A stretch of DNA of 64,000 nt, taken from contig CM065379.1 in NCBI GenBank assembly GCA_033060915.1, forward strand, positions 36,831,318 to 36,895,317, in the 5' to 3' direction. The position numbers and the translations under genes are program-made. This document shows positions 1-10,844 of this stretch, in pieces. The notes under the pieces are model-generated. The model did no database searches. It saw only the letters and a program-made list of their open reading frames with translations, and was not told the DNA's origin. Every line of letters begins with the position of its first letter. The first letter of the stretch is position 1. This DNA is from Euryodendron excelsum (Eukaryota; Streptophyta; Magnoliopsida; Ericales; Pentaphylacaceae).

Positions 1-1082
1 GTCTTCAATCTTCAAGAATCGCCTTCAATCTTCAAACTTCATATTACAACTCTTCAAGTCTTCGAAGGAGGGTTGAAGGTTTGCATATGAGTGTATGGGG
101 GTGTGTATGAGTGTATAGGAGGCTAGGGTTTAGTGTATGGTGGTTAGGGTTTGGAAAACATAGGGAAGCTAGGGTTTAGGAGGTGCTCAAGCCCTATATA
201 TCGAAATATAGGATTTTTTAGACTGAGTTTACGCATCCTTTTCACGTTGGAAGAGGCTTTGTATTTATAGAGGTTGGACAACAGTAACACCTGTTGCAGT
301 GGCGCCAGGCCAAAATTTACACTGGCGCCATTAGGAGTGGCGCCAGCCATTTAGGAAATGTTTAAGGTCAGCAAGCAACATATCTTTGACTAGATTTGGG
401 CACCTGTACTAGTGACTACCATGTAATTTTTAGCTTGGCTTCACTAGGAGTGACTCCGGAAAGTCCGGGAAGGAGTTTGGAAGACCGGGAATGATCCGGA
501 AGGCCGGAAAAGAGCAGGAATACTTAAAATAGTGTCCCGGAGGTACTTAACTTGAAAAATGGGGACAAGATGTGTCGGAAGGGTTGACCAAGCCTTTAGG
601 GGCAAAACGGTCAATCGTATCGGGAAGCTGCCGGGACAGACTCGGACTATCCCGGAAGAAGACTTAAGATTTGGAAACATTACTCAGTATGTTCCCAAAG
701 GTTGCCGGTTTGATACCCAAAGCCGGTGTGGTCGGAAAACGTGACTGGCCCACTAGGGGCAAAACGGTCATTTCACACCGGGTTTGCCGGAACTGACTTG
801 GAATGATCCGGAAAGGTAAAGGGAGGTTCAGAACACTATAAAAAGTAGTCTTAGGAGGTTACCAGTTTGATACCCAGAGCCGGTGTGGTCGAAAAAGGAG
901 ACCAGCCCACCAGGGGCAAAACGGTCATTTAGCTTTAAGTGGGCCCTACGGGCCCGGAAAGCGACTGGTGGACTAAATTCAAGTTAAAAAGGCGGGCTTA
1001 GAGTCTAAATACACATGTGATGTGTTAAAGTGAGTTTGGTCAGCTCGAAGATAGCCCAACGAGCAAAAATGGGGTGCTTACA
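1..1082 (-). mobile_element. E3: partial LTR (minus strand), right end, inserted in E0 integrase
   Basis: This is the first part of an LTR read on the minus strand; its terminal TGTAAGCACCCC lies at the right edge (complement ends at 1082). The rest lies left of the window. It contains the family's modules: telo-box (AAACCCTA-like) motifs near 120-200, a TATAAATA box on the minus strand at 262-269, GGCGCC palindromes near 300-350, and about two 158-bp units at 690-910. It lacks the 81-bp minisatellite seen in the other LTRs; in its place, at about 960-1070, is unrelated sequence. It abuts integrase codons directly, so E3 inserted into the E0 pol gene. Its second TSD copy is not visible. Confidence 0.8.
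262..269 (-). promoter_or_regulatory. LTR TATA box (E3)
   Basis: TATAAATA on the minus strand, followed downstream by ACAGAG and the conserved GAAAGGGT-like block shared by every LTR here. It marks the likely U3/R promoter. Confidence 0.6.
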
Positions 1083-1084
1083 AC

Positions 1085-1597
1085 AACTACAGAGATTGGC
1101 ATGAGAAACTTTCTTTTGCATTAATGGCCTACCAACCTACCATGAGGGTCTGCACCGGAAGCACTCCCTTCGAGCTGGTCTACGGCACCAAGGCAGTCAT
1201 CCCCATTGAGATTGAGATTCCTTCCCTAAAGATCTTAATAGAAACCAAGTTGGATGAAGCAGAATGGATCAAAGACCAATATGCCCAACTCTGCCTGCTA
1301 GATGAGAAGTTGTTAGCTGCAATTTATCACGCTCAGTGCTATAGAAGATGAATGGCCAGGGTGTTTGATAAGAAGGTGCGACCTCAATCGCTCCAGCCAG
1401 GAGATTTGGTGCTCAAAAAGGTATTCCCCCATCAAGAAGCAGCGTAAGGGAAATTTGCTCCAAACTATGAAGGGCTATTTGTGATAAAAAAAAAAAAAAA
1501 GGTCTGGTTTGGAGGAGCTCTCGTTTTGAAGGAAATGGATGGTCAAGAATTCCCTAGTTCGTTGAATTTGGATGCTGTCAAACACTACTACATATGA
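1085..1597 (+). pseudogene. E0: Ty3/gypsy integrase C-terminal part, broken
   Basis: This is the last part of a Ty3/gypsy pol polyprotein: the end of the integrase core and the C-terminal domain that binds DNA and joins the element to the target. Visible hallmarks, in order, are NYRDWHEKLSFAL, the TGSTPFELVYGTKAVIPIE stretch, FDKKVRP, GDLVLKK, and a final DGQEFPSSLNLDAVKHYY. The beginning is cut off by the E3 LTR. It is dead: an in-frame TGA at 1349-1351, a TAA near 1445, and a run of about 15 A near 1485-1499 that shifts the frame, after which the reading frame resumes to a stop at 1595-1597. This is the only pol remnant in the window and shows that E0 was once an autonomous-type element. 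Confidence 0.9.
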
Positions 1598-2340
1598 TTC
1601 CGAAAGCTAGACCTTTAGTTTCTGTGCAGAAGCAATAAAATCTACTTTCCTTAATCTTAGCTAATCAATAGGGTATGGTTTCAATGGTAAAGCTCTATGG
1701 ACTAAGCAATTTAATTTTGAAATGATGAGAGGCCCTCGTTTTATTTCCCATACAGTTAAAGAAAAAAAAAAAACAACCTTTATCAAACTCTTAGAGCCGG
1801 TTACTCTCCTTCAAGAACATTTCCTAACAAAGTGATCATGCTATGACAAATTAGAGCACTGGAGGTATGCGTAAAAAAAAAAAAAAAAAAAAAAGGGAAT
1901 CCTTGAAGCAGTAGTCTAAGTTCGCACAAGTGTTGTTGTTAACATTGTTATTTACAAAAAAAAAAGTGATAAGATATCCAAAGAAAGATAAGAATACGCA
2001 GAAATAATCCAAAGTGTAGCTTTCCCAGAAGTCATACACATGAAAGCAGCAGTGTGAAAGTCAGAAGGTGTCTCGAAAAGCATTCTCTAGATTAGAACAG
2101 TTAAGGTTAAAGGAAGGAGGGATTTCTTTCGTGGGACAATCAGTTAGTTAGGGCATCAAACCAAAGGGAGTAATTTTCCATTAAGTTGCGGCTTTCATTC
2201 AACTTTTCTCAAGTTTGCTGTTATACTAACCATGCAAGAAAATCATATCAAAAGTATGGAAGACTATAAGTTCATAAGACAGAGAGGTACGCAATGCTAA
2301 AATGAAGTCTTTTTTTCTATAAATACAGGAATCAATAGAT
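1598..2340 (+). other. E0: spacer between pol and antisense gene
   Basis: Non-coding, AT-rich, with long A runs (around 1760 and 1873-1893). A block at about 1640-1760 (AAAGCTCTATGGACTAAGCA, then CCCTCGTTTTATTTCCCATA) is recognisably related to E1 near 48030-48100 and, inverted, to E4 near 31800-32300. This marks the hypervariable 3' spacer of the family. No gene seen. Confidence 0.6.
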
Positions 2341-3992
2341 CTAGGAGCGAGGGGCAGAGGAGGAATCGACTAAACCGAGATCAACTGGCTCACCAACTAC
2401 AAGGGGAGTGCTCGAAGAAGTACCAGCTATCAATAACCCAAGCCGGCCCTGCTCATAGTCTGCACATTTGGCTAGAAGCATATCCTTCTCTCAGGTAGGG
2501 GACTCCACAGCCTCTCGCAAAGACTGATTATCTATAGCATCACCCTTTAAGAGGGTAGAACTGTCTAGAGCACCTCGTGGCTACCTACATCCCCTCGCAG
2601 TACTCAATGGTGAGCTATCATATGTTGATCTGGCTGCTGCTAGTTGCATCTCCAGAGAAGCTACCTCAGCATCTCTCACTCTCAACCGATCATGCAACAC
2701 CCATATCAACCGTCGGTTCTGCCGCCTGTGACGACTTCCCTGAATAATTGTAGTTGTCAAAAAGTCGGTGTACCCTACGGGAGATAAAGGAGTCTCGAAG
2801 AGTAGATCCACAAGTCTATTAGGACCTAGCACGTAGCGTTAGAGCCAATAGCGATAGGTATCAATCTCAAGGGGCATGACAAAGAATGGACCGTCATCGT
2901 CTACGTGAGGAAGTAAAGATCTCCATATATCCATAACTCTCTCCATCAACACTCTCGGGATCGATGCCTCAAAGACGAGAGTCAATTCAGCTGCAGATGC
3001 CAAGTAAGGGATATCCTGACTCCTACCGAGCTGTCGCAGAACTCAAATCCCAAAGAAAGGGTCAATGCCCCGTAAGCCTGCAAAGGGCACGAAGGCTCTC
3101 TCGGAAGGCCGAACTCTCAAGTAATACCTACCAACCAATCCTGAATACCACCTGACTGTGCCCGACCTCATACTCTGAAGGTAGTTGGCCTAGGCTGTAA
3201 TAGTCCACAAAAACCTCCCCTCATCCGCCATAGCTCTCTGAGATCTTGCCAAGGAGCGTATATGGTCAAGCTCGGGATACCATGTATGCTAGAATAAAGG
3301 AATAACAGACAAGTGCCTAATCGCCCAAAGTTGTAAGAGAGCAACGCATCCCCAGAAATCAACGTTAACAGTCTACTGGAATCTGGTAAGGCTCACAAGG
3401 TCTCTCCCACAACCATGGGAGCATAGGAATGCGCCTTATGAATCTGGGCTAGCAGTGCACATAATCGGTAGTCAACTAAATCATCTCCTCGTGGGAACAC
3501 CAAGTAGTTCAGAAGAAGCATGGCTAGAGCAATTATGCGGGAAACAGACCAGTCCTAGGAAGTGTGCCAATCACCTGAGTGGGCTCGCATACCCGTGGTG
3601 AACTCAAAGCGAGAGAAGAGGAACTCTACTGGAACGTAAGGAAATTAGGGCAGAGAAGAAGACGAAAGAACCGCGTGCCAGAGTCCCAATTGGGGTGAGA
3701 CCACTGTAATACAACCGTCAGGAAAGATAGGTCCTACGATGTCGGCAGAATTATCTCGAAAACCAAAAAGAAAACCATACTCGTGAGGAGTAGGGGTAAG
3801 CTCGCACTCCCCAAAGCGGAAAAGAGATAAGCTAGGCTGCCAAAAGGGAGTTACTGCCTCCATGAACCTTGGAATAAGCTACACTGACAAGAGTGAAGCC
3901 ACCCAACCGAAGGACCAGCGAAAGATATCCTGCTCATTAGGGGGATAACTGTCATGCCAAGCTCTCAGTCGACTCAAAATCATATCTGCCAT
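2341..3992 (-). pseudogene. E0: antisense passenger gene, DUF7745/PMD-like, decayed
   Basis: An antisense gene of roughly 550 codons, opposite to E0's own transcription. The start codon (3992-3990) follows an intron acceptor directly (CTCCAG then GATGGC). The N-terminus reads MADMILSRLRAWHDSYPPNE; a stop follows after 37 residues. Past it comes a block with AVTPFWQPSLSLFRFGECEL and TPTPHEYGFLFGFRD, then PIFPDGC and HSYAPMVVGE, then ISGDALLSYNF and FCGLLQPRPTTFR. This resembles the DUF7745 group of retroelement-associated plant proteins and is distantly like the plant mobile domain (PF10536). The C-terminal third has a coiled-coil-like RVRDAEVASLEMQLAAARS segment. It ends at a TAG (2343-2341). 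Many stops make it non-functional. Biochemical role unknown. Confidence 0.65.
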
Positions 3993-3993
3993 C

Positions 3994-4923
3994 CTGGAGA
4001 TCGAGGTAAGAATATTGATATAAGGTAAGTATAACTCATGAGAAGTAAGGAAGAGAATAAAAGCAAAAGCAATGATAAAATAAAATAAATAAACAAAGAG
4101 TAAAAATAAACAAAAAAAATAAAAAGACTTTCACTTCTAAGTCAAAATGAATTTCCTACACATTTTGATTTTTCAACTTGGAGTCAAAAGGAGTTTTCTA
4201 AAATCTCAAGGGTTTTCTATCTTGTTCCTTCAAAAAGATTTTACTTCAAAAACTTTTTCGACCTTTTTCCTAAATTTCAAAAATTTTGGTAGAGTTTCAT
4301 TTAAAAACAGTTCCTACAACGCCCACGACATCAACATAAAACACAAACCATGCACCCTACAAACATCACAATCACATAGCACCAACACCCGCACACACTT
4401 TTTAAATTTTTAAATTTTTTTCAAAAGGCTTGTTTCATTTTTCAACAAATCAATGCTTTTCAAAGCTATCCTAAAATTTCTCAAAGTCATTTCAAGTATT
4501 TTCTAAAATATTCCTACATTTTTCTAAATTTTAAACTCTATTAATTCTATCACTTTCTCAATTTTCTCCATTTTTTCTATTTTTCTAAGTATTTTTCTAT
4601 TTTTTCAAAAAGTCAAAAATTTAAAAAGTTTTCAAAAAATCACGAAATTTCACATGGTTGTTAAACACATTTTTCTAAGACATACAGTATAAAAATCTAG
4701 CCTAAAAGCTCCATACCCAAAGTTGTAGGGATAAACCCCCAATTCCTGCAGAAACCTCCTTCACATAATCACGTAAAATCACTCAAATTCAATCAATCGA
4801 GCACTAAAATGTAGAAACAACTTCACCACAGTGTTCAAAACATATCAAAACATTAATTTTCACTATTCATTTGGTTCAAACAGAATTCTACACATCAAAA
4901 TCTACATAAACTCAAAAACTCAC
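3994..4923 (-). other. E0: leader intron of the antisense gene
   Basis: On the minus strand the segment opens with GTGAGTTTTT after AAGAG and closes with CTCCAG, one base before the ATG. It is U-rich, as plant introns are. The same arrangement exists in E4 (23088-23975) and E1 (52160-51271), with similar length (930, 888 and 890 bp). Inferred from conserved boundaries, not from transcripts. Confidence 0.7.
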
Positions 4924-5348
4924 CTCTTAGAGTTCTCCGGTGAAATCCTCTCTTCCGGTCACTTTTCCAGCGACGGCGTCTACTTCCAGTAATCCCCCGT
5001 GGTCCCTAAGAGGTGCTCCTTCAATGTCCAAGTCGGTTTCCTCGCAATGCCTCTCAGTTTTGCAAAAATCTTCCAAAATCTCGCAAGTGTTCGAACTAAA
5101 AAAATTTATGGTTTGTATCCCAGGCCTGGCGCCACTAGCAGTGACACCAAGCCAATTCTACCAAAGGCACCACTAGCAGTGGCGCCAGTTCCCAATTTTG
5201 GGCAGCTTTGCCCTTTTTCCCGCCAAAACTCGATTTCAAAGGCCTTTTGAACCCCAATATCCATTTTCAAAAATTTCTAAAGTCCGTCCCGTCGACCACC
5301 TCATGGGCAACATGGGACTCTTACTCTATCGTTTTGTCTTTGACAAGT
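4924..5348 (-). promoter_or_regulatory. E0: leader exon and upstream region of the antisense gene
   Basis: On the minus strand this holds the untranslated leader (CCGGTGAAATCC, CGGAGAACTC) that ends at the splice donor. Upstream of it are two GGCGCC-type palindromes (around 5128-5190), also found at the U3 promoter of the LTRs. No clear TATA box. Confidence 0.5.
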
Positions 5349-5371
5349 AAAGCCAAAAAAAGAGGAGCAAC
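5349..5371 (+). promoter_or_regulatory. E0: polypurine tract
   Basis: AAAGCCAAAAAAAGAGGAGCAAC lies directly before the LTR start; a purine-rich run here primes plus-strand DNA synthesis in LTR elements. It proves that the LTR on its right is a 3' LTR of a plus-strand element. Confidence 0.85.
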
Positions 5372-6868
5372 TGTAAGCACCTCATTTTTGCCTATTCGGC
5401 AGTCTCAAATCCGTCCAGACTTGTATTCAAGTCTAGTCCCCTCTTCGCAAGCCCTTTGGCCCCAAATAGAGGCAAACTGACTAAAATGCGCTTGGGGACA
5501 TTGTTCGGTCCAACTCTAATAGGCACGTCTTTTCGAAGATGGTAAGTCCCCTTTCCAATTCCAAGTCCAATTCCAATTCCAATTAAATCTGGCACACTCG
5601 AGAAAGTTTATTCCTCTTGGCAGTAAGTCTATCCTGTCCAACAGGTTTTTGAAGAAACTTTTCAGAACAGTAAGTCCCTTCAAACCCATCGAAAGGGACG
5701 AGACCGCAAGTCCCCGAGATGGTAAAACAGTCCACCTTTGGCCCTTGCTAGCCCGCCAATGCAGAAATGTCTGTTTCGATGCGCCTTCTAAGAAAGTTAA
5801 TTCCTCAGGCGCTAAGTCCACTTAGCAGCTTCTAGAGATTAGGCAGTCTCTAGAATGATAACGACCCGTTAGAGTAACGAAAATACTCATAAACATTACA
5901 ACCGCCAGAGTGGCGGAAACACTCGTAAACAGATCGATATAGAGAATTGCCAGCAAAGCCCTATATCATGGGATTGCTGTCAGAATGACAGAAACACTCA
6001 AACCCCAATTCAACACCAATGCCTGCTAGCCCACTTTGGTGAAAAATGACTAAACTGCCCCTAGGGCCATTTTCGGCATGTTTCTCAAGACAGTACTAAA
6101 GTCCTCAGAACGATAAGTCCACCCTTCGAGATTGTCTTAAAGGCAATCCGGCATGATTAGGTGCCTTCTAGTTAGTTTCGGGCCAATTCCGAGACTTTTC
6201 GGTCAAGATGAACATTTTGCCCCTAGGCATCCAAGCGCCTCGGGAACCACATCGACTTTGGGTATCAAACCGGTAGTCTCCCGAGAATGCTTCTTATAGT
6301 ATTCCCTACCTTCCATTATCTTTCCGGATCATTTCGAGTCAATTCCAGCAAACCTGGTGCAAAATGACTGCTTTGCCCCTAGTGGGCTGGTCTCCTTTTC
6401 CGACCACACCAGCTCTAGGTATCAAACCAGTAACCTCCTGGGACATTCTAAGTAATGTGTCCAAACTTCGAGTCTTCTTCCGGGACATTCTGAGTCCATC
6501 TCAGCAGCTTTTCAGCCTAATTGACCATCTTGCCCCTAATGGCCCGGTTAACCTTTTCAACACATCATGTCATCATTTCTCAAGTCTACTTTCTCCGGGA
6601 CACTGTTCGAAGGGTTCTTGTCCTTTTTCGGCCTTCCGGGCCATTCCAGGCCCCTTTAAATCATTCCCAGACTTTTCGGAGTCACTCCTAGTGAAGTTAG
6701 GCTAAAACTTACATGATAGTCACCAATACAGGCGCCTAAATCTTCGGAAGATACGTTCCTTGCCGACCTTAAAACTTTCCTAAGTGCTTGGCGCCACTGC
6801 TAGTGGCGCTAATGTAAACTTTTTCTTGGCGCCACTGCAATAGGCACCAAGTTATTCATCTGTCTATA
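5372..6868 (+). mobile_element. E0: 3' LTR, first segment (U3)
   Basis: Begins TGTAAGCACCTCATTTTTG. It carries one degenerate 81-bp unit (about 5520-5600), hairpin-type GAGTAACGAAAATACTC motifs near 5870-5930, 158-bp units near 6250-6430, and GGCGCC palindromes at 6789-6850. It is cut at the TATA box by E1; the remainder continues at 57748. Confidence 0.9.
6864..6868 (+). repeat. E1 target-site duplication, left copy
   Basis: CTATA, repeated at 57743-57747 directly after E1's right LTR end. In the other LTRs this position reads CTATAAATAC, so E1 integrated in the host LTR's TATA box. Confidence 0.9.
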
Positions 6869-7084
6869 TGTAAGCACTCTATTTTTTACTGCTCGGCAGT
6901 CTACACTCCATCCAGACTTGCATTCAAGTCATTGTTGGCATATTCCAACCAAAACCAACTTTTTAAGTCCAAGTCCCGTCTGTCCATCGCTTCGCGGGCC
7001 CGCCAGGCCCAAATAGAGGCAAAATGACCAAAAGGCCTTTAGGGGGCATTATTCTTTCCAATTCCAACTCCAACCCCTCTCTCG

Positions 7085-7370
7085 AGACAGTCATTTTCTC
7101 GATACGGTAAATCTACTCAAATCAAGAATGTCTTTTCGAAGACGGTAATTCCCCTTTCCAATCCCTCTCGAGAGACAGTTTATTCCTCGAGACGGTTCCA
7201 AATCAGGCACGTCTTTCCGAAGACGGTAAGTCCCTTTTCCAATCCCTCTCTCGAGACAGTTTATTCCTCAAGACGGTTTCAAATCAGGCACGTCTTTCCG
7301 AAGACGATAAGATCCCTTTCCAATTCCAATCCCTCTCTCAAGACAGTTTATTCCTCGAGACGGTCCGAGT
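7085..7370 (+). repeat. 81-bp minisatellite, about 4 units (E1 5' LTR)
   Basis: Each unit holds CTCGAGACAGTTTATTCCTC, then GAGACGG, a spacer, then a palindrome-like CGTCTTTCCGAAGACG and CCCTTTCCAATCCCTC. Several CTCGAG sites. The same array occurs in all other LTRs here except E3 and, as a single degenerate copy, E0. Confidence 0.85.
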
Positions 7371-8442
7371 AATGAAAATACTCGCAAACATCACAACCGT
7401 CCGAGTAACGGAAATACTCGTAAACAGGTTGATATAGGGAATTGCCAACAAACCCCTGTGTCACGATGATCGCCGTCAGAGTGGCGGAAACACTCAAAAC
7501 CCAGGTCAAAACCAATGCCTGCTAGCCCACTTTAGTGAAAAAAGGCCAAACTGCCCCTTGGGCCTTTTTTTGGAGACTTTCCGGTCAAGATGACCATTCT
7601 GCCCCTTGGCATCCAAATGCCCCGGGAACCACACCGGCTCTGGGTATCAAACCGGTAACTTTCTGAGATTACTTCTTATAGTATTCTCAACCTTCCTCTA
7701 CCTTTCCAGATCATTCCGAGTCAGCTCCGGCAAACCCGGTGCGAAATGACCATTTTGCCCCTGGTGGGCCGGTCGCCTTTTCTGACCACACTGACTTTGG
7801 GTATCAAACGGGTAACCTCCCGAGACTGTTTTCTATAGTGTTCTCAACCTCCCTTTACCTTTTCGGATCATTCCGAGTCAGTTCCGGTAAACCCGGTACA
7901 AAATGACCGTTTTGCCCCTGGTGTGCCGGTCTCCTTTTCCAACCACACTGGCTCTGGGAATCAAACCGACAACCTTTGGAAATATTTTGAATAATGTTTT
8001 CAAGTCTCAAGTCTTCTTTCGGGACAATCCGAGTCCGTCCCGGTAGCTTTCCGGCTCGATTGACCGTTTTGCCCCTAAAGGCTCGGTCAACCCTTCCGAC
8101 ACATGCTATCCTCATTTCTCGAGTTAAATACCTCCGGGACACTATTCTAAGTGTTCCTGCTCTTTTTCGGCCTTCTGAGTCATTTCCGGCCTCTTCAAAT
8201 CATTCCCGGACTTTCCAGAGTTACTCCTAGTGAAGCCAAATTAAAAATTGCATGGTAGTCACTAGTACAGGCGCCCAAATCTAGTCAAAGATACGTTGCT
8301 CGCCGACCTTAAATAGTTCCTAAATGGCTGGTGCCACTAGTAGTGGAGCCAAGCCAAAAAATGGCCTGGCGCCATTCCTAGTTGCGCTAGTGTAAGTTTT
8401 GGCCTGGCACCACTGCAACAGGCGTCAGGTCTGTCCTACCTC

Positions 8443-8450
8443 TATAAATA
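8443..8450 (+). promoter_or_regulatory. LTR TATA box (E1 5' LTR)
   Basis: TATAAATA followed by CAGAG, about 20 bp after the last GGCGCC-type motif. Transcription probably starts about 30 bp downstream. Confidence 0.7.
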
Positions 8451-9049
8451 CAGAGTCTCTTCCAGCGTGAAAGAGGTCCGCAAACTCAGTCTAAAAACAC
8501 CAATATTCGATATACAGAGCTCGAACACTCCCTAAACCCTAGCTTCCCTAGGTTTTCCAAACCCTAGTCACCATACACTAAACCCTAGCCTTCTATGCAC
8601 TCATGCACACCCCCATACACTCATACACTAGCCTTCAACCTTCCTTTGAAGACTTGAAGAGCTGCAATCTGAAGTTTGAAGACAACTCTTGAAGTTTGAA
8701 GACGAAGACCGAAGACAAGCAAGGCGCGCAAAATAAACAAGACATACGGTAGGCTTTCTTTTTAAATTTCCGCACTTCCCTCTCTCTCTTCTCTCTCCTA
8801 ACCCACTTGGGTTTTCTCTATTTTAATCCCCCATCTCTTTCCCCTCCTTTCTTTGCATGCTTGAAACAAGGGGATTCCCGGTCTATGTGTAGGATTGGAC
8901 TATTGGAGGGTCACCGTGTCGGGAGCTCTCTTTTAGTCTAACCGGAGACCACGTGGGTTCGGCCCCCTTGATTATGTGGTGAAGCCTTAACCTTGTATGT
9001 TCACCATCCCAAATTTGCATTGTGCATATCATGATCTTACATCTTCCAA

Positions 9050-10620
9050 AAATTATTTTCAAACTCGTTTTCAAAGCTTGCATTAAACTTGTTTTCAAAA
9101 TTACATAAAAATCTTCTTTTCAAAACTTGTATTCAAAATCATAATCCTAGGGTGATTCTAGCCTTTTCATGGCTAGAGTTGCTTTAGAAAAGTGTTATAT
9201 TTAAAGGGACCGATACGATCTATATTTTCAAATCTCCTTGTTTTCAAAACCACTTTCTTAAAGTGGTTCTATCCCTCTTATGGTTAGAATTGTTTTAGGA
9301 AAGTGAGACGTTTTTTTACACTTTCCAAAAAACTCTCTCTTCAAAAATATCTTCCTAAAAATCTTCCTTTTCAACATACTTTCCTAAAACTCTCATTTCC
9401 AAAGTTGTTTTCAAAAACTCCCTCCAAAAATCTATTTTTCAAAACTCCCTTTTTTTAACTCCTTTTCAAACTCCTCTCCCCAAAATCTACTTTCTAAAAA
9501 TATTCCCTAAAAATCTTTCCTAAAAACTCTCTTCAACAATCTTCTACCAAAAATCTTTCTAAAAAACTCTGTTTCCAAAATCTTCCTTCTAGAAACTCCT
9601 CTCTAGGATTTCCTTCCAAAAACTTGTTTCCAAAAACACACTTTCCAAAAATCCCTTTCCTTAGAGCCCAAGTCAAGCCCTAGATCTCATGATTAGAAAA
9701 CCCTAATTTTCTTTCCAAAAACATGGTTTTCAAATTTGCCTTAAAACATAGGTTTCCAATACCTCTTGTTTTCACATCCAAACTATACACATTTCTAAAA
9801 CCTCTTTTCTATGTCAAAACTATCGCCTTCCAAATCTAGGATTTCTAAAACCTCCCTTTCCAAATCCTTGTCAATTCCAATCTTCCCTTTAGGAAACCAA
9901 ATCAAATTTTCCCTTTAGGAAACCAAATCAAATCTTCCCGTTTAGGAAACTAGATCCAATCCTCCATTTTTTGAAACAAAATCAAACCTTCTCTTTTAGA
10001 AACAAAATCTAATCCCTTGCTTTAGGAAATAGGAATCCAATCTCTTCCTAATCCAAAACTTTCCTAACCCAACTCCTTCCTAATCTTTTACTTTCCTATA
10101 TCCTAAGTTTCCCAAACTTGAACACAAAAATCATTCTTAAATTTTAAAACTCAAAATCTAAATATTTCCTAATTTCCTACTTTCCTAAACCATAAGTTTC
10201 CTAAGAACTTTCAAATCTTTCCTTAAACATTAAGCTTTCAAATCTTTCCTTAAACATTAAGCTTTCAAATCTTTCCTAATTCAACCATTTCCTAATTCTA
10301 CCATCTTAACAAATCTTAACTTTTCAAACCTAAGTCTTCAAATCTTTCTTAAACTCAAACCTTTCTTAATCTCAAGATTTTCTAAAACTCTAAAACTTTC
10401 TAAATCTTAAACTTTCCTAAACTTGAAATCTTTCCAAATCCAAAATTTTCTAAACTCAAAACTTTTCTATTTTCAAAACTTCCCTATTTCAAGACATTCC
10501 AAATTCAAAACTTTCCTAAGTTGAAACTTTCCAAATTAAAAAATTTCCTAATTTGAAAACTTTCCTAATTCAAAACTTTCCAAAAATGAAACTTTCTTGA
10601 GGAGATATTTTCAAAATCGT
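9050..10620 (+). repeat. G-poor, A/C/T-rich degenerate repeat tract (E1 5' LTR)
   Basis: Long run of variants of AAAACTTTCCTAA and TTCAAA with strong strand asymmetry (G rare on this strand). It contains no gene; apparent reading frames are low-complexity. Equivalent tracts are at 13600-15080 and 35900-37300 (complement), 17800-19560, 25440-26900 and 38200-39830 (complement), 55100-56640, 58380-59900 and 63120-64000. Confidence 0.75.
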
Positions 10621-10695
10621 TTTCCAAAACCCTAAGTGTAGTTTTCGGATTATGCTTAGTTTTTAGGTGACCTAACTCACTTTAATCAAGTTAGG

Positions 10696-10704
10696 TGGCG
10701 ACTC
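10696..10704 (+). repeat. PBS-like copy inside the LTR
   Basis: TGGCGACTC, identical to the first 9 bases of the true PBS 149 bp downstream. In E0 (60757-60766), S2 and the E4 5' LTR (complement, 37459-37468 and 35185-35194) the match is 10 bases, TGGCGACTCC. Confidence 0.7.
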
Positions 10705-10844
10705 TGAATCTTTTCTAAAAGCCCTTTATTCAAATCAAATTTTGAATTCAAACCTAGTCGCACTCATTCTTCTAGGAGGGTGAGTTCTAACGAGAGAGTA
10801 CAAAATTTTTCCCGCTTGTGCGAGTATTCCTCGAGTGCGACAAC

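Larger units (their letters stand above)
6869..10842 (+). mobile_element. E1: 5' LTR, shortened
   Basis: Starts TGTAAGCACTCT and ends in CA just before the PBS. It is 3974 bp against 5118 bp for E1's 3' LTR. The difference is explained by three fewer 81-bp units, a deletion of about 0.88 kb near 10600 (the missing part matches about 56600-57478), and a 15-bp deletion at the very end between two GCGA copies. TATA box at 8443, telo-boxes at about 8530-8600, splice-donor-like site at 8749. Confidence 0.93.

Noticed and set aside
7085..7370. 81-bp arrays as CRISPR
   Set aside because: Whole units are repeated with no unique spacers, the setting is a plant LTR, and no cas genes are present.
8525..8620. 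Interstitial telomere repeats (AAACCCTA copies)
   Set aside because: Copies are irregularly spaced, interrupted by other text, and recur at the same place in every LTR, so they are promoter-proximal telo-box-like motifs.
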